A stretch of 64,000 nucleotides of DNA from Candidatus Gastranaerophilales bacterium HUM_9. GTDB lineage: Bacteria > Cyanobacteriota > Vampirovibrionia > Gastranaerophilales > Gastranaerophilaceae. Below the pieces are notes generated by a model. It was not told the DNA's origin. It saw nothing but the letters and a program-made list of their open reading frames with translations, and ran no database searches. The stretch covers positions 124,001 to 188,000 of the forward strand of contig DABG01000009.1 of NCBI GenBank assembly GCA_002103075.1, in the 5' to 3' direction. The position numbers and the translations under genes are program-made. Shown piece by piece: positions 33,355 through 41,972 of the stretch (its first letter is position 1; each line of letters begins with the position of its first letter).

Positions 33355-35256
33355 CTATAATTCAGAATCTGTATTCAAAATTGCAATAAATTCACTTGCT
33401 ATTTTTGCGTTCCATTTTTTATCAATATCTTGTTTGATAATCTCAATTGCGTCTTGTTTTGTCATTGCTTGTCTATATGGACGAGGTTCAATTAACGCAA
33501 AATACGCATCTATAATTAAAACAATTTGAGAACATAATGGAATATTATTTCCAGCAGTATTATATGGATAACCTGTACCGTCCCAATTTTCGTGGTGATG
33601 TACAATTATTGGAATAACACTATGTATAGCCGAAATTGGTTCTAAAATTTCTCTTGCTGCAATCACAGGATGTTTTTTTATTGTTGCCTTGTCTTCTTCT
33701 GTTAGAGGTGTGCGTTTTTGCAACAATTCTTTTGGCAACATTGTATTCCCAATATCATATAATAATATCGCAACTTTCAAGTTATCAGTATCTTCTTTTG
33801 ATAGTTCAAAACGTTTTGCCAACAAATTCGCAGCCATAATTTTTTTCTTTGTAGAACCATTTTTATGGTTAGGATTGTATGTCAAAGACAACATATCAGA
33901 TAGTGTATACAAAGTTTCTTTATGGCTTTCGGAAGAATTACTATCCAAAACTTTTTTCATTTCTAATAATTTTCCCTCATCAAACGGAATATTTTTATTC
34001 TTCAAAATTTCACTCAATGATTTGATTGCAATATCTTTCCATGAATCAATAGTTTTTGGATTTGCAATAGTAACTCTGTTTCTACCATTTTTCTTTGAAG
34101 TATACATAGCATAATCTGTTAATTCCATAAGCTCTGTTAAATTATCAGAGTGTTCACCATAGGTTGCAACCCCAATACTTGCTGTAACGTTTCCTATAAC
34201 CTCAATACGAGTTTCTTCTATAGCTTTTCTAATTCTTTCTGCTGCAATCAAACCACCATTATGGTCAACCCCAGGAAGCAATATATTAAACTCTTCACCA
34301 CCCATTCTTGCTGCAATATCAATAGAACGAGCATTCTTTTTAATTACATCAGCTACAGTTTTAATCGCTATATCCCCGCAAGAGTGACCATATTTATCAT
34401 TAATTTGTTTTAAGTGATCTAAATCTAATCCTATAATCGTAAACTTTTGATGTTGACGTGCAGCTCTTAGCATTTCTTTTTGTGACTCTTCTTCAAAATA
34501 ACGTCTATTATTCAAGCCTGTCAAACTATCAGTAATCGCCTGTTCTTTAACTGTTTGAAACAAATTAGCGATAGTTATTGCAAGTTCAATTTGTTTCGCA
34601 AAAAGTTCTAAAAATGTTATTTCTGCTTCTTTTGCATCAGCTCTTGATGACAACACAATCAATGAGCCAAAGTGTGTTCCATTACTTTTTAATGGAACTA
34701 AAATATATGATGAGATATGAGCTTCATGACAAAGTTCTTGTACAGAATCCTTGTTTATATCTCTTAACGTATATTCAATAGCAGAACGAACGTCTTTGCT
34801 ATGATAAATCTTGTTTGACTCAATATGTTCTTCAACCTCTTGTATTGAACTCCAGTAAAGTCTTAAATCGTGAATTGATTTACCAGAATATTTTATGATA
34901 TCGTCTGCAAACTGGCATTTTGAATCAGCTAAAACTTGTAAATACAAACCATCATTATCAGTTTTTTTCTGCAAAATACAACTGTATAAATATCCTAATT
35001 CACCTTGTAGACTGTTTACAATAGAATATAAAACATTAGATAATGGTTGCGAAGAATTCATCATTTCCCAGATGTGTTGAACCGTAACTAATCGCTGATT
35101 TGCAACTTTTAGTTCTTCTGTTCTCTCTTTGATTTCTGCTTCTAGTTGAATATTCTTTTCATAAACTTCATAGAAATCTTTTCTTGTTGCATAAATAGAG
35201 TTTTCTACGTCGTTTAATTTGTTTTTATATTCGCTTATTTTGTCCCAAAAACCCAT
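33355..35256 (-). CDS. GAF-GGDEF diguanylate cyclase with degenerate HD-GYP domain
   Basis: A 633-residue cytoplasmic signalling protein. Coiled coil at about 10-60, GAF-like sensor at about 65-235, GGDEF domain at about 240-398 with active-site G319-G-E-E-F323 and an intact inhibitory site R310-S-I-D313, five residues before it. A linker leads to an HD-GYP-like domain (about 470-625): HHHENWDGTGYP (553-564) is kept, but the HD dyad reads Y500-D501 (LLYDIGN for LHDIGK). So synthesis of cyclic di-GMP is likely active and product-inhibited, while hydrolysis is likely lost. The start at 35256 gives MGFWDKISEY. aroQ lies 11 bases upstream, a possible operon. A 14-base tandem duplication (33341-33368) overlaps the stop codon. 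Confidence 0.93.
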   Translation of the reverse strand: MGFWDKISEYKNKLNDVENSIYATRKDFYEVYEKNIQLEAEIKERTEELKVANQRLVTVQHIWEMMNSSQPLSNVLYSIVNSLQGELGYLYSCILQKKTDNDGLYLQVLADSKCQFADDIIKYSGKSIHDLRLYWSSIQEVEEHIESNKIYHSKDVRSAIEYTLRDINKDSVQELCHEAHISSYILVPLKSNGTHFGSLIVLSSRADAKEAEITFLELFAKQIELAITIANLFQTVKEQAITDSLTGLNNRRYFEEESQKEMLRAARQHQKFTIIGLDLDHLKQINDKYGHSCGDIAIKTVADVIKKNARSIDIAARMGGEEFNILLPGVDHNGGLIAAERIRKAIEETRIEVIGNVTASIGVATYGEHSDNLTELMELTDYAMYTSKKNGRNRVTIANPKTIDSWKDIAIKSLSEILKNKNIPFDEGKLLEMKKVLDSNSSESHKETLYTLSDMLSLTYNPNHKNGSTKKKIMAANLLAKRFELSKEDTDNLKVAILLYDIGNTMLPKELLQKRTPLTEEDKATIKKHPVIAAREILEPISAIHSVIPIIVHHHENWDGTGYPYNTAGNNIPLCSQIVLIIDAYFALIEPRPYRQAMTKQDAIEIIKQDIDKKWNAKIASEFIAILNTDSEL

Positions 35257-35267
35257 TAGCTCCTCAT

Positions 35268-35708
35268 TTACTTTTTATTTTTAAGATAATCTATTAATCC
35301 TAAAAGTGCGTACTTATATGAGTTTTCTTTAAATCCAACAACTTGTCCAATACAAACACCTGATAAATACGAATTATGTCTAAATTCTTCTCTTGCATGG
35401 ATATTAGTCATGTGAACTTCTACTGTCGGAACAGCAACACCTGAAATTGCATCTCTCAAAGCTACGCTTGTATGAGTATAACCACCCGCATTAAGAATGA
35501 TACCGTCATATACCCCCTTTGCGTTTTGAACGGTGTCAATCAGATCGCCCTCGTGGTTTGATTGATAGCAATCCAATTCAATACCCATTTCAGAAGCAAG
35601 TTTTACAAGCGAAGTTTCAATATCGCTTAAAACAAGATTTCCGTATTTTTCTGGTTCTCTCGTACCTAACAAATTTAAGTTAGGACCATTCATTAATAGT
35701 ATCTTCAT
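35268..35708 (-). CDS. aroQ: 3-dehydroquinate dehydratase, type II
   Basis: Third step of the shikimate pathway, 3-dehydroquinate to 3-dehydroshikimate, trans-dehydration. The 146-residue length is typical of the dodecameric type II enzyme. Signatures: MNGPNLNLLGTREPEKYG with the catalytic Tyr/Arg loop, NAGGYTHTSVALRDA (Asn and the Thr/His of the substrate site), EVHMTNIHAREEFR and HNSYLS with the catalytic His. No other aro gene is adjacent. Confidence 0.96.
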   Translation of the reverse strand: MKILLMNGPNLNLLGTREPEKYGNLVLSDIETSLVKLASEMGIELDCYQSNHEGDLIDTVQNAKGVYDGIILNAGGYTHTSVALRDAISGVAVPTVEVHMTNIHAREEFRHNSYLSGVCIGQVVGFKENSYKYALLGLIDYLKNKK

Positions 35709-35827
35709 AATTCTCTAGTACAAGGATATACTTATTTGATGAGATTGTCAACCGTAATTCTTGATTACATATTAAGTACTACGAATTATTTTTTTTAAAT
35801 ACCTGAATACACAAATTATTATTTTAA

Positions 35828-38062
35828 TTAATCTCTATAACCATTTGCAATGAAGTTATCTAAATCTTTAGTAGTTCTATCAATTTTATCCAACATCGCA
35901 TCAGCTATTTGATAGTTCTTTGGTTGAGTTGGGTCTTGTAATGGATTTTGATAAGGCAAAGGTCCATTTACATCAACTTTAGGAACAAAACTTCTAGGGA
36001 TTGTATCTGTTGTATTTTTGTTTGGATCATTTACATCAGGTTGTGCAGGTTGACTAGGGGTATTGCCACCTTGTTGTTGAGGAAAAGTTGGTGGCATAAA
36101 TGGTTCACCCTTTACCATTGTTTGTGGAGCTGCATTGAATCCACCGTTTGGCAATGTGCTTGGTTGTTGTGTCGTATCTGGTTTTACGCCCAACAACTTT
36201 TGTTTTATTAAGTTATTGTTTGATAAAGAATTAACATCAACCTTGTCTAATCCTTTCACAGCTTCTGGGTTTGGTAAAATTCTTGGGCCAGAATATAACT
36301 GTGCACGACGTTCTTCTTCTTTTGCTTGTTGTTCTTTTATTTCATCTGGATCATAAGGTTTTCCAAATATTGCATGAGTTCCCAATGAAAGAACCTTATC
36401 CACAATCGGTGCAAATACAGCCATATACAAACCAAATCTTAATGGATAACCTGCTAAGTTTCTTGCAAAGTTTGGTAACATACGTTTTATATTGCCCATA
36501 CGAGCGGTTCTTTTTGCTGCTCCTGTTAAACCATCAGTAGATTGTTTAAATGGTTGGAACTGTTCTAAGCCAACACTCAAAACTTCACCAACTTTTTTCA
36601 TAACCCTACCAAACTTAGTAGTTGGAGCTGCAACGGTTTTTAATGCTTCAATTCTATTCTTTTCAGCAGTCCACTCAGCTAATGTTGCAAATCCACCATT
36701 CTTTGCTTTTTGATTAAACACCTTAAGTTCATCTTTAAATGATTTATAAGCATCTTTTGATAAACCTTGATTTTTCAAACCGTTTACACCATGCATACCA
36801 AGAAGTGCTAATGGCATTGAAACAACCCAAGATAGAGCATCAACAAAGCCCTCTACTAATGTACCAGCTTTTTGTTCTTTTGGTGCATCAACAGTGTTTT
36901 TTATAGAACTTGCTAATGGGAGAGCAACAAATAATGTATTGAATAATCCACCACCAAATGTTAAACCTCTCATTCCAAGTTTTGCCATCTTAGGCAAAAA
37001 TCTTCCAAGTTTTGTTGCAGGTTTTGTCATAGATTTTAGTTTATTAACGTTTTGAGATAATTTTGGTGAAACAGTTGCTGCTTTATCTAAAGCAGCTTCT
37101 ATAGTTGAAGAATGAGCCATAGGGTTTGATGAAACAACGTCCATGACTCCACCAGATAAACCTAGTTTATTAAGTTTAACTTGTTGTAATTGTTTACCTC
37201 TATAGTTTTCACTCATCTCACGCAAGTTTTCTAATCTTTGACTAGCACTAGCATAAGCAGGGTCTGATGGTTTCATACCTGCAATTCTATTTTCGTACCA
37301 TTGAATAACTTGTGGTAATCTTTGTTCTTTTGCTAAGATTCTGTCAGTAAGTTTGTCACCACCAAGTTTTCTCATTTGAAATTCTTGAATTGCAGCTTTT
37401 TCATTTTTTATTTTACCAAATAAACCTGTTCCGTATTTTTGTTTTAAAGCATCAATTTCATCTTTTGTAGCACCACATTCTTTTAAAGATTTTGGTGTTT
37501 TTTCTGTAAAATTTTTCAATTCACTCATGGCTTCTTTTACGTCACATTCATTTTGTGATTCCATAAAAGTTGTAACCATTGAACACTCAGGTTTGGTCGG
37601 AGTCTTTTGCATTGCACTAAGCATAGGACTTTTATCTATGTATGCTTGAGCTTTTGTTTTGAAAGATGCCCAAGTAGAACCCATTCCTTTTACAACTTTG
37701 TTATCAACTAGTTTTGTACCAGATAAATAATCACCAAATTTGCCTAAACGACCAACAATACTTTTTTCATATTCTCCACCACAGCCTTTGTTAAACAAAT
37801 CTGTACCTTTGTTTAATGCATACCAAGTTGGTATCATATATGCAGCTGATCTCAACATACTGTCGTCTTTAGGTGCTTGTTGAGGCGATGATTGAACTGA
37901 TTGTTGTGTTGGTTGTTGAGCAGACTGAGTTTGTTGGTAAGTATCTGCTGTAGGAGTAGTGTCAACAGCATTAGGGTTACCTTTGAAGGCAACTCTTTTT
38001 ACTTCCTTTTGTGGAGTAATGTTTGTATTTGAAGTTATATTGTTGTTAATTTCCTCAAACAT
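35828..38062 (-). CDS. FKG-motif protein with membrane segments and Pro/Gln-rich ends (744 aa)
   Basis: Starts MFEEINNNITSNTNITPQ, then KRVAFKGNPNA, the F-K-G motif shared with the genes at 14420 and 32022. A Gln-rich linker follows (QQTQSAQQPTQQSVQSSPQQ), then a long helical central part with several hydrophobic stretches (LTFGGGLFNTLFVALPLASS, FVDALSWVVSMPLALLGM, LRFGLYMAVFAPIVDKVLSL) and a Pro/Asn/Gln-rich tail from about 600. No signal peptide, no known family. The composition is close to that of the protein at 14420, and I treat both as one lineage-specific class. Its gene stands alone between aroQ and coaE. Confidence 0.75.
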   Translation of the reverse strand: MFEEINNNITSNTNITPQKEVKRVAFKGNPNAVDTTPTADTYQQTQSAQQPTQQSVQSSPQQAPKDDSMLRSAAYMIPTWYALNKGTDLFNKGCGGEYEKSIVGRLGKFGDYLSGTKLVDNKVVKGMGSTWASFKTKAQAYIDKSPMLSAMQKTPTKPECSMVTTFMESQNECDVKEAMSELKNFTEKTPKSLKECGATKDEIDALKQKYGTGLFGKIKNEKAAIQEFQMRKLGGDKLTDRILAKEQRLPQVIQWYENRIAGMKPSDPAYASASQRLENLREMSENYRGKQLQQVKLNKLGLSGGVMDVVSSNPMAHSSTIEAALDKAATVSPKLSQNVNKLKSMTKPATKLGRFLPKMAKLGMRGLTFGGGLFNTLFVALPLASSIKNTVDAPKEQKAGTLVEGFVDALSWVVSMPLALLGMHGVNGLKNQGLSKDAYKSFKDELKVFNQKAKNGGFATLAEWTAEKNRIEALKTVAAPTTKFGRVMKKVGEVLSVGLEQFQPFKQSTDGLTGAAKRTARMGNIKRMLPNFARNLAGYPLRFGLYMAVFAPIVDKVLSLGTHAIFGKPYDPDEIKEQQAKEEERRAQLYSGPRILPNPEAVKGLDKVDVNSLSNNNLIKQKLLGVKPDTTQQPSTLPNGGFNAAPQTMVKGEPFMPPTFPQQQGGNTPSQPAQPDVNDPNKNTTDTIPRSFVPKVDVNGPLPYQNPLQDPTQPKNYQIADAMLDKIDRTTKDLDNFIANGYRD

Positions 38063-38154
38063 AATAATCCCAATCTTAACTCTTGTTTATATAAAGTAGT
38101 TTTTTTTGAGAAAATTGCTATTTTGAGGAATATATTACAAAAAGTTTACAAAAA

Positions 38155-38724
38155 CTATAATTGAGTTAAACAATAGGCTATGTTCTTATGAAACTCTTCT
38201 TTTGTAGAATTATTTTCTACAACAAAATCTGCTTTTTTTATTTTTTCATCTTGTTTCATTTGTGAATTTATACGTTTTTGTGCGTATTCTTTTGTATAAC
38301 CATTTCTTTGTATTAAACGTTTTAAGCGAAGCTCTTCATCAGATTTGATAAAGATTATTTTATCAAAGAACTTTTCCCAACCAACTTCAAATAGCAATGG
38401 AACGGATATAAATACAAATTTTTCATCTTCATAAGTTTTAAAAACTCTTTTCATATCATCTAAAATCATTGGGTGGACAAGGTTTTCAAGTTTTGTTTTT
38501 AATTCTTCGTTATCAAAAACAAGTTTGCCTAGTTTTTCTCTAGATAATCTTCCGTGTTCAAAAACATCATAATCAACAAATGCTTTTGCAATTTCTGGTT
38601 TATCAATTAATATATCGTGGGCCATTACATCAGTGTCAAAGACTACATAATCATTTTTAAATAAATATTTTCCAAACTCAGTTTTACCTGATGCTATGTT
38701 TCCAACAATTGCAACTTTAATCAT
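38155..38724 (-). CDS. coaE: Dephospho-CoA kinase
   Basis: Last step of coenzyme A synthesis, phosphorylation of the ribose 3'-OH of dephospho-CoA. P-loop GNIASGKTEFGKYL, substrate-binding VFDTDVMAHDI, VHPMILDDMKRV and the LID segment LIQRNGYTKEYAQKRINSQM are present. 189 residues, a little shorter than most. The start overlaps the stop of the upstream pseudouridine synthase gene by eight bases, so the two are translationally coupled. Confidence 0.93.
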   Translation of the reverse strand: MIKVAIVGNIASGKTEFGKYLFKNDYVVFDTDVMAHDILIDKPEIAKAFVDYDVFEHGRLSREKLGKLVFDNEELKTKLENLVHPMILDDMKRVFKTYEDEKFVFISVPLLFEVGWEKFFDKIIFIKSDEELRLKRLIQRNGYTKEYAQKRINSQMKQDEKIKKADFVVENNSTKEEFHKNIAYCLTQL

Positions 38725-39451
38725 TTTTTGATTTCTCCAGTTTTGCGATATATTTTTTTAAATCTTTTAATTGAGAGGATTTTATCATACGTACTTGACC
38801 ACGTTTCAATCCTTCTAAGCCAATCGTTGCGTGTTGAATACGTTTTAATGAAACAACAGGGTGACCTAAATAATCAAACATTTTTCTAATTTGGCGGTTT
38901 AATCCTTGTGTAAGAACAACCTGTAACATTGTTTCGTTTTTGTCAAACTCAATTACTCTAGCATCAGCGTAAGCTATTTTACCTTTTTCTATTTCTATAC
39001 CTTTTGCCAATGTTTCTAAGTCATTTATTGTTATTTTGCCCACAACACTAACCGTATAAACCTTTGTAACCTTGACTGATGGGTGAGTTAATTGATTAAT
39101 CAATTCGCCATCATTTGTTAAAATCAAAAGACCTGTAGAGTCTTTATCGAGTCTGCCAACAGGTTTAAGATGACGTAATTCTTTTGGTAAAACGTCATAA
39201 ATAGTTTTTCTACCTTTTTCATCATCAGCGGTTGTAATATATCCTGCTGGTTTATAAAATTTATAATATTCGTGACGTTGAGGTTTTATTAGTTGTTTAT
39301 CAATAACGACTTTATCTTTTGGACCAACCTGAAATCCAAGTTCTTTAACGATTTTACCGTTCACAAGAACTTTTCCTGCTTCAATCATTTCATCAGCTTT
39401 TCGACGAGAACAAAGTCCTGATGATGCGATAAACTTGTTTAAGCGTTGCAT
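38717..39451 (-). CDS. Pseudouridine synthase, RsuA/RluB/E/F family
   Basis: Converts a uridine in 23S (or 16S) rRNA to pseudouridine. S4 RNA-binding domain at the N-terminus (RLNKFIASSGLCSRRKADEM), then the catalytic loop PVGRLDKDSTGLLILTNDGE with the nucleophilic Asp, and the family end GLNRQIRKMFDYLGHPV. 244 residues with the S4 domain fits RluB best, but target specificity cannot be read from sequence alone. It overlaps ybgC-like (13 bases) and coaE (8 bases), forming a tight three-gene operon. Confidence 0.93.
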   Translation of the reverse strand: MQRLNKFIASSGLCSRRKADEMIEAGKVLVNGKIVKELGFQVGPKDKVVIDKQLIKPQRHEYYKFYKPAGYITTADDEKGRKTIYDVLPKELRHLKPVGRLDKDSTGLLILTNDGELINQLTHPSVKVTKVYTVSVVGKITINDLETLAKGIEIEKGKIAYADARVIEFDKNETMLQVVLTQGLNRQIRKMFDYLGHPVVSLKRIQHATIGLEGLKRGQVRMIKSSQLKDLKKYIAKLEKSKND

Positions 39452-39855
39452 ACAATATCCTCATTGAATGCGTTTGTGATAACTTCTGGTAAACGTCTAT
39501 ATAGCTTGCCGGCATTACTGATGGCAACAATTACTATTTCTGCAACAATAAAGACTTTTCCTGAATTTTTATCTGTTATTGTTTGAGTGAAAGTTATTGC
39601 AAGCGGAGTTTTTTTAGTAACCTTTGTTGAAATAACAATCTCATCATCTAATCTCGCAGATGCCTTGTATTTAACATTGATTGTTGCAACAGGTAGTGCG
39701 ATGTCGTTTTTTGTAAGTTCAGGAAGATTTAACCCTAATTTTTCACAAAAAAGGACTCTACCTTTTTCAAGCCATCTTAAATATGTACCATGCCAGACAA
39801 CTCCATAAGCGTCTGTGTCTGCGTAATAAACTTTTTCTTCAAATAAATGTTCCAT
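39439..39855 (-). CDS. YbgC-like acyl-CoA thioesterase (hotdog fold)
   Basis: A 138-residue 4-hydroxybenzoyl-CoA-thioesterase-family protein. The signature YYADTDAYGVVWHGTYLRWLE carries the catalytic Asp and the loop before the hotdog helix; INVKYKASARLDDEIVISTK follows. YbgC proteins hydrolyse acyl-CoA or acyl-ACP and associate with the Tol-Pal envelope system in proteobacteria; no tol gene is adjacent here. First gene of the operon with the pseudouridine synthase and coaE. Confidence 0.9.
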   Translation of the reverse strand: MEHLFEEKVYYADTDAYGVVWHGTYLRWLEKGRVLFCEKLGLNLPELTKNDIALPVATINVKYKASARLDDEIVISTKVTKKTPLAITFTQTITDKNSGKVFIVAEIVIVAISNAGKLYRRLPEVITNAFNEDIVCNA

Positions 39856-39900
39856 AATACTTATTATTTTAGCACAAATTTATAAAATAATATATTTATG

Positions 39901-40467
39901 TTAGATAACAAGAAAATTAAATTTTACAAAAGCAAGTCCAACTATTGCACCAACTATAATGAACCATAGGACGTCTTTTTTCTTGGTTAAACTAACATAT
40001 AAAAGTGTTAAAAACAGAATAAATGAACTTAATTGATTAGGATTTTTTGTTAATAAACTTTCTTGGATAAGGCTTAGTGCAACGACACTCAATAACGCAC
40101 AGCCAGTAGGTTTTAGGATTGAAAGAATTGTTTGGACATAAAAATTATCTTTGTATTTTTTTAAGAGTTTTGAGATAAAAATAACGATAAATAAAGCAGG
40201 CAAGATTTCTGAAGCTGTAGCAACAAAAGCTGTTAAAATGCCACCGACTTTAAGACCAGCGTATGTTGCAACATTTATCCCTACTGGCCCTGGGGTAATA
40301 GATGCAACGGCAACCATTTGGGTTAAATCTTGTGCTGAATACCAATGGTAACGTTGAGATATATCCATAAGGAATGGTAAAGTTGCATATCCACCACCGA
40401 ATGAAAATATTCCTATCTTCCCAAATTCTTTTATAAGATGAAGATATGTAGCTAGACTAGTTACCAT
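39901..40467 (-). CDS. Chromate transporter, second CHR half-protein
   Basis: A 188-residue membrane protein with one CHR domain: FGKIGIFSFGGGYATLPFLM, then ITPGPVGINVATYAGLKVGG and about five hydrophobic helices. CHR proteins exchange chromate or sulfate. Short CHR proteins occur as adjacent pairs that work together in place of one double-domain ChrA. ATG at 40467 chosen with GAGGTG six bases upstream; a GTG three codons earlier is also in frame. It overlaps the stop of the first half-protein by 11 bases. Confidence 0.87.
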   Translation of the reverse strand: MVTSLATYLHLIKEFGKIGIFSFGGGYATLPFLMDISQRYHWYSAQDLTQMVAVASITPGPVGINVATYAGLKVGGILTAFVATASEILPALFIVIFISKLLKKYKDNFYVQTILSILKPTGCALLSVVALSLIQESLLTKNPNQLSSFILFLTLLYVSLTKKKDVLWFIIVGAIVGLAFVKFNFLVI

Positions 40468-41026
40468 TCTTTTCACCTCGTTTCTTTTCTAAGGCTTTAT
40501 AGATAAGTCCAACTACTACTGTTACTATTATAGTTAATGCAGGTGAAAGATTTAGAGTCAGCATCAAAATAAGTGCGAATATGTATACTAGGTATGAAAA
40601 TTTTGAGGTCATAGATTTGCCCCACATCTCACGAACAGATTCGATAATAAGAACGATAACTGCAACCCCAACACCCCATAAAAGACCTTGAACATAAGAG
40701 TTTGTAGTTAATTTAGTTAGAATTGATGCAAGGCACACAATCATCCAGAATGCATAGAAAACGAGCCCTATGATTGAGGTTAGGGCACCAAATTTGCCAC
40801 GAATTTTGTATCCAACAAAGATTGATGTATTTATGGCAATAAGCCCTGGAAGTGATTGACTAAGAGCGTAGTATTCAACGAGTTCGTCATAGGTAATCCA
40901 ACCACGTTTTTCAACGAATTCTGACTGCATAACAGGAAGAATAACATACCCTCCGCCTAATAAAATAAGTCCAACTTTTGCACAAGCACAAAAAAGTTGC
41001 CATAAACTAACCTTTTTCTTTTCCAT
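40457..41026 (-). CDS. Chromate transporter, first CHR half-protein
   Basis: Partner of the gene at 39901. CAKVGLILLGGGYVILPVMQ and LSQSLPGLIAINTSIFVGYK are the CHR signatures, followed by several hydrophobic helices. The frame is open from 41068, but upstream codons would run into the 6S RNA closing stem (41063-41072); ATG 41026 gives the usual MEKKKVSLWQL start, 189 residues. A physiological role in sulfate or another anion is as likely as chromate. Confidence 0.87.
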   Translation of the reverse strand: MEKKKVSLWQLFCACAKVGLILLGGGYVILPVMQSEFVEKRGWITYDELVEYYALSQSLPGLIAINTSIFVGYKIRGKFGALTSIIGLVFYAFWMIVCLASILTKLTTNSYVQGLLWGVGVAVIVLIIESVREMWGKSMTSKFSYLVYIFALILMLTLNLSPALTIIVTVVVGLIYKALEKKRGEKNGN

Positions 41027-41062
41027 AAGTATATTAAAACATAAACAATAGGCAAAATAAAA

Positions 41063-41235
41063 CTTCACACAGATGGATTTTGTTACCTGCAGGAACTCGC
41101 AGGTGGGTGAACGCCTTGATAAATCCGTTTCCTGCTGGCAATTGTTTTTGCAATTGGCAGGTCTACTTCAAATATCGCTGAGTCAATTCTCCCTTTTGTT
41201 AAAAATGTAGGAACAAAATTAACACCTGTATGAAG
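41063..41235 (-). ncRNA. ssrS: 6S RNA
   Basis: Minus strand, 173 nt. The closing stem pairs CTTCATACAG (41235-41226) with CTGTGTGAAG (41072-41063), and ATTTTGTT with AACAAAAT further in. The terminal hairpin is CCTGC-CAATTG / CAATTG...GCAGG. The central-bubble region has CTCAGCGATATTTGA on the 5' side (compare CTGAGCCGATATTTC in E. coli 6S) and on the 3' side GTTCACCC followed by a small ACCTGC/GCAGGT hairpin, as in known 6S RNAs. A TAATAC -10 (41246-41241) places the start near 41235, and TTTTATTTT follows the 3' end. 6S RNA mimics an open promoter and sequesters the main sigma-factor holoenzyme. Confidence 0.85.
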
Positions 41236-41287
41236 TAATAGTATTATTACATATTTTTTATTTTATGGCAAGTGTTTGGTTAGAAAT

Positions 41288-41896
41288 TTAATTTTTAGTG
41301 TTAAATAACTCATCATCTCTCAATAAATCTAAAAGTGGAGCTTTTCTACCATAACTAAAGTTATAAATATTTGCGATTTTATCTTTTGTTATAAAGTGAT
41401 AATAAACATTAAACGATTTTGGCTCTACTCCTGCACCAAATTCTTCCACTTTTTCTGGAGTAATCATATTTTGTTCTTCATCAAGGACGTCAGAATAATT
41501 CAAACCTTCAAACGCACAGAAAGGTACTTGAGCTTTGGAGTCGTCTTTATAATATATAAGTCCAAATGTTCTACAAATCAAACCTCTGTTTTCATAAACG
41601 GAACAAGCATTGTTTATCAAAAACGGACATTCGTGAGTAAAGTTTTCTTCTGTATGTTTAGGGTGTTGTTTTAATAACTCTTGGATTTTATCTAAGATTA
41701 TTTGTTTAGTTTCTTGAGGAAGTTTTAGAAAACCTTGTTTAAGATATTCTAATTCCATTTCAGAAAACGGATAATCTCCGTTTTGACAACATTTTGCACA
41801 ACCCATCTTACATTTGATATAAGGTGCTTGATCCTCGAAATCCTTGTTTAATAAACCTTGAAAATAATCTAAAAACTCTAAGTAATTTTTTAACAT
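41288..41896 (-). CDS. YkgJ-family Cys-rich metal-binding protein
   Basis: A 202-residue cytoplasmic protein of the zinc/iron-chelating CxxxCxxCC (UPF0153) family: CKMGCAKCC near residue 29, CPFLINNACSVYENRGLICR at about 105-125 and a later FCAFEG. The eight or so Cys probably bind a metal or an Fe-S cluster. Biochemical function is not established for the family. Located downstream of metK past a terminator, and upstream of 6S RNA. Confidence 0.85.
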   Translation of the reverse strand: MLKNYLEFLDYFQGLLNKDFEDQAPYIKCKMGCAKCCQNGDYPFSEMELEYLKQGFLKLPQETKQIILDKIQELLKQHPKHTEENFTHECPFLINNACSVYENRGLICRTFGLIYYKDDSKAQVPFCAFEGLNYSDVLDEEQNMITPEKVEEFGAGVEPKSFNVYYHFITKDKIANIYNFSYGRKAPLLDLLRDDELFNTKN

Positions 41897-41929
41897 CTTA
41901 ACCCTCGAAAGTTGTTTTCAAATAAATAA

Positions 41930-41957
41930 AAAAGAGGTCAATATTTTGACCTCTTTT
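41930..41957 (-). terminator. Terminator of metK
   Basis: AAAAGAGGTCAA / TTGACCTCTTTT, 12-base perfect stem, loop TATT. On the minus strand it is followed by TTTATTTATTTG. Confidence 0.9.
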
Positions 41958-41972
41958 GTTATATCAAAAAAA

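Noticed and set aside
33341..33368. 14-base tandem duplication at the stop of the GGDEF gene as a phase-variation switch
   Set aside because: Gain or loss of one 14-base copy leaves the same last residues and stop codon, so it cannot change the protein.
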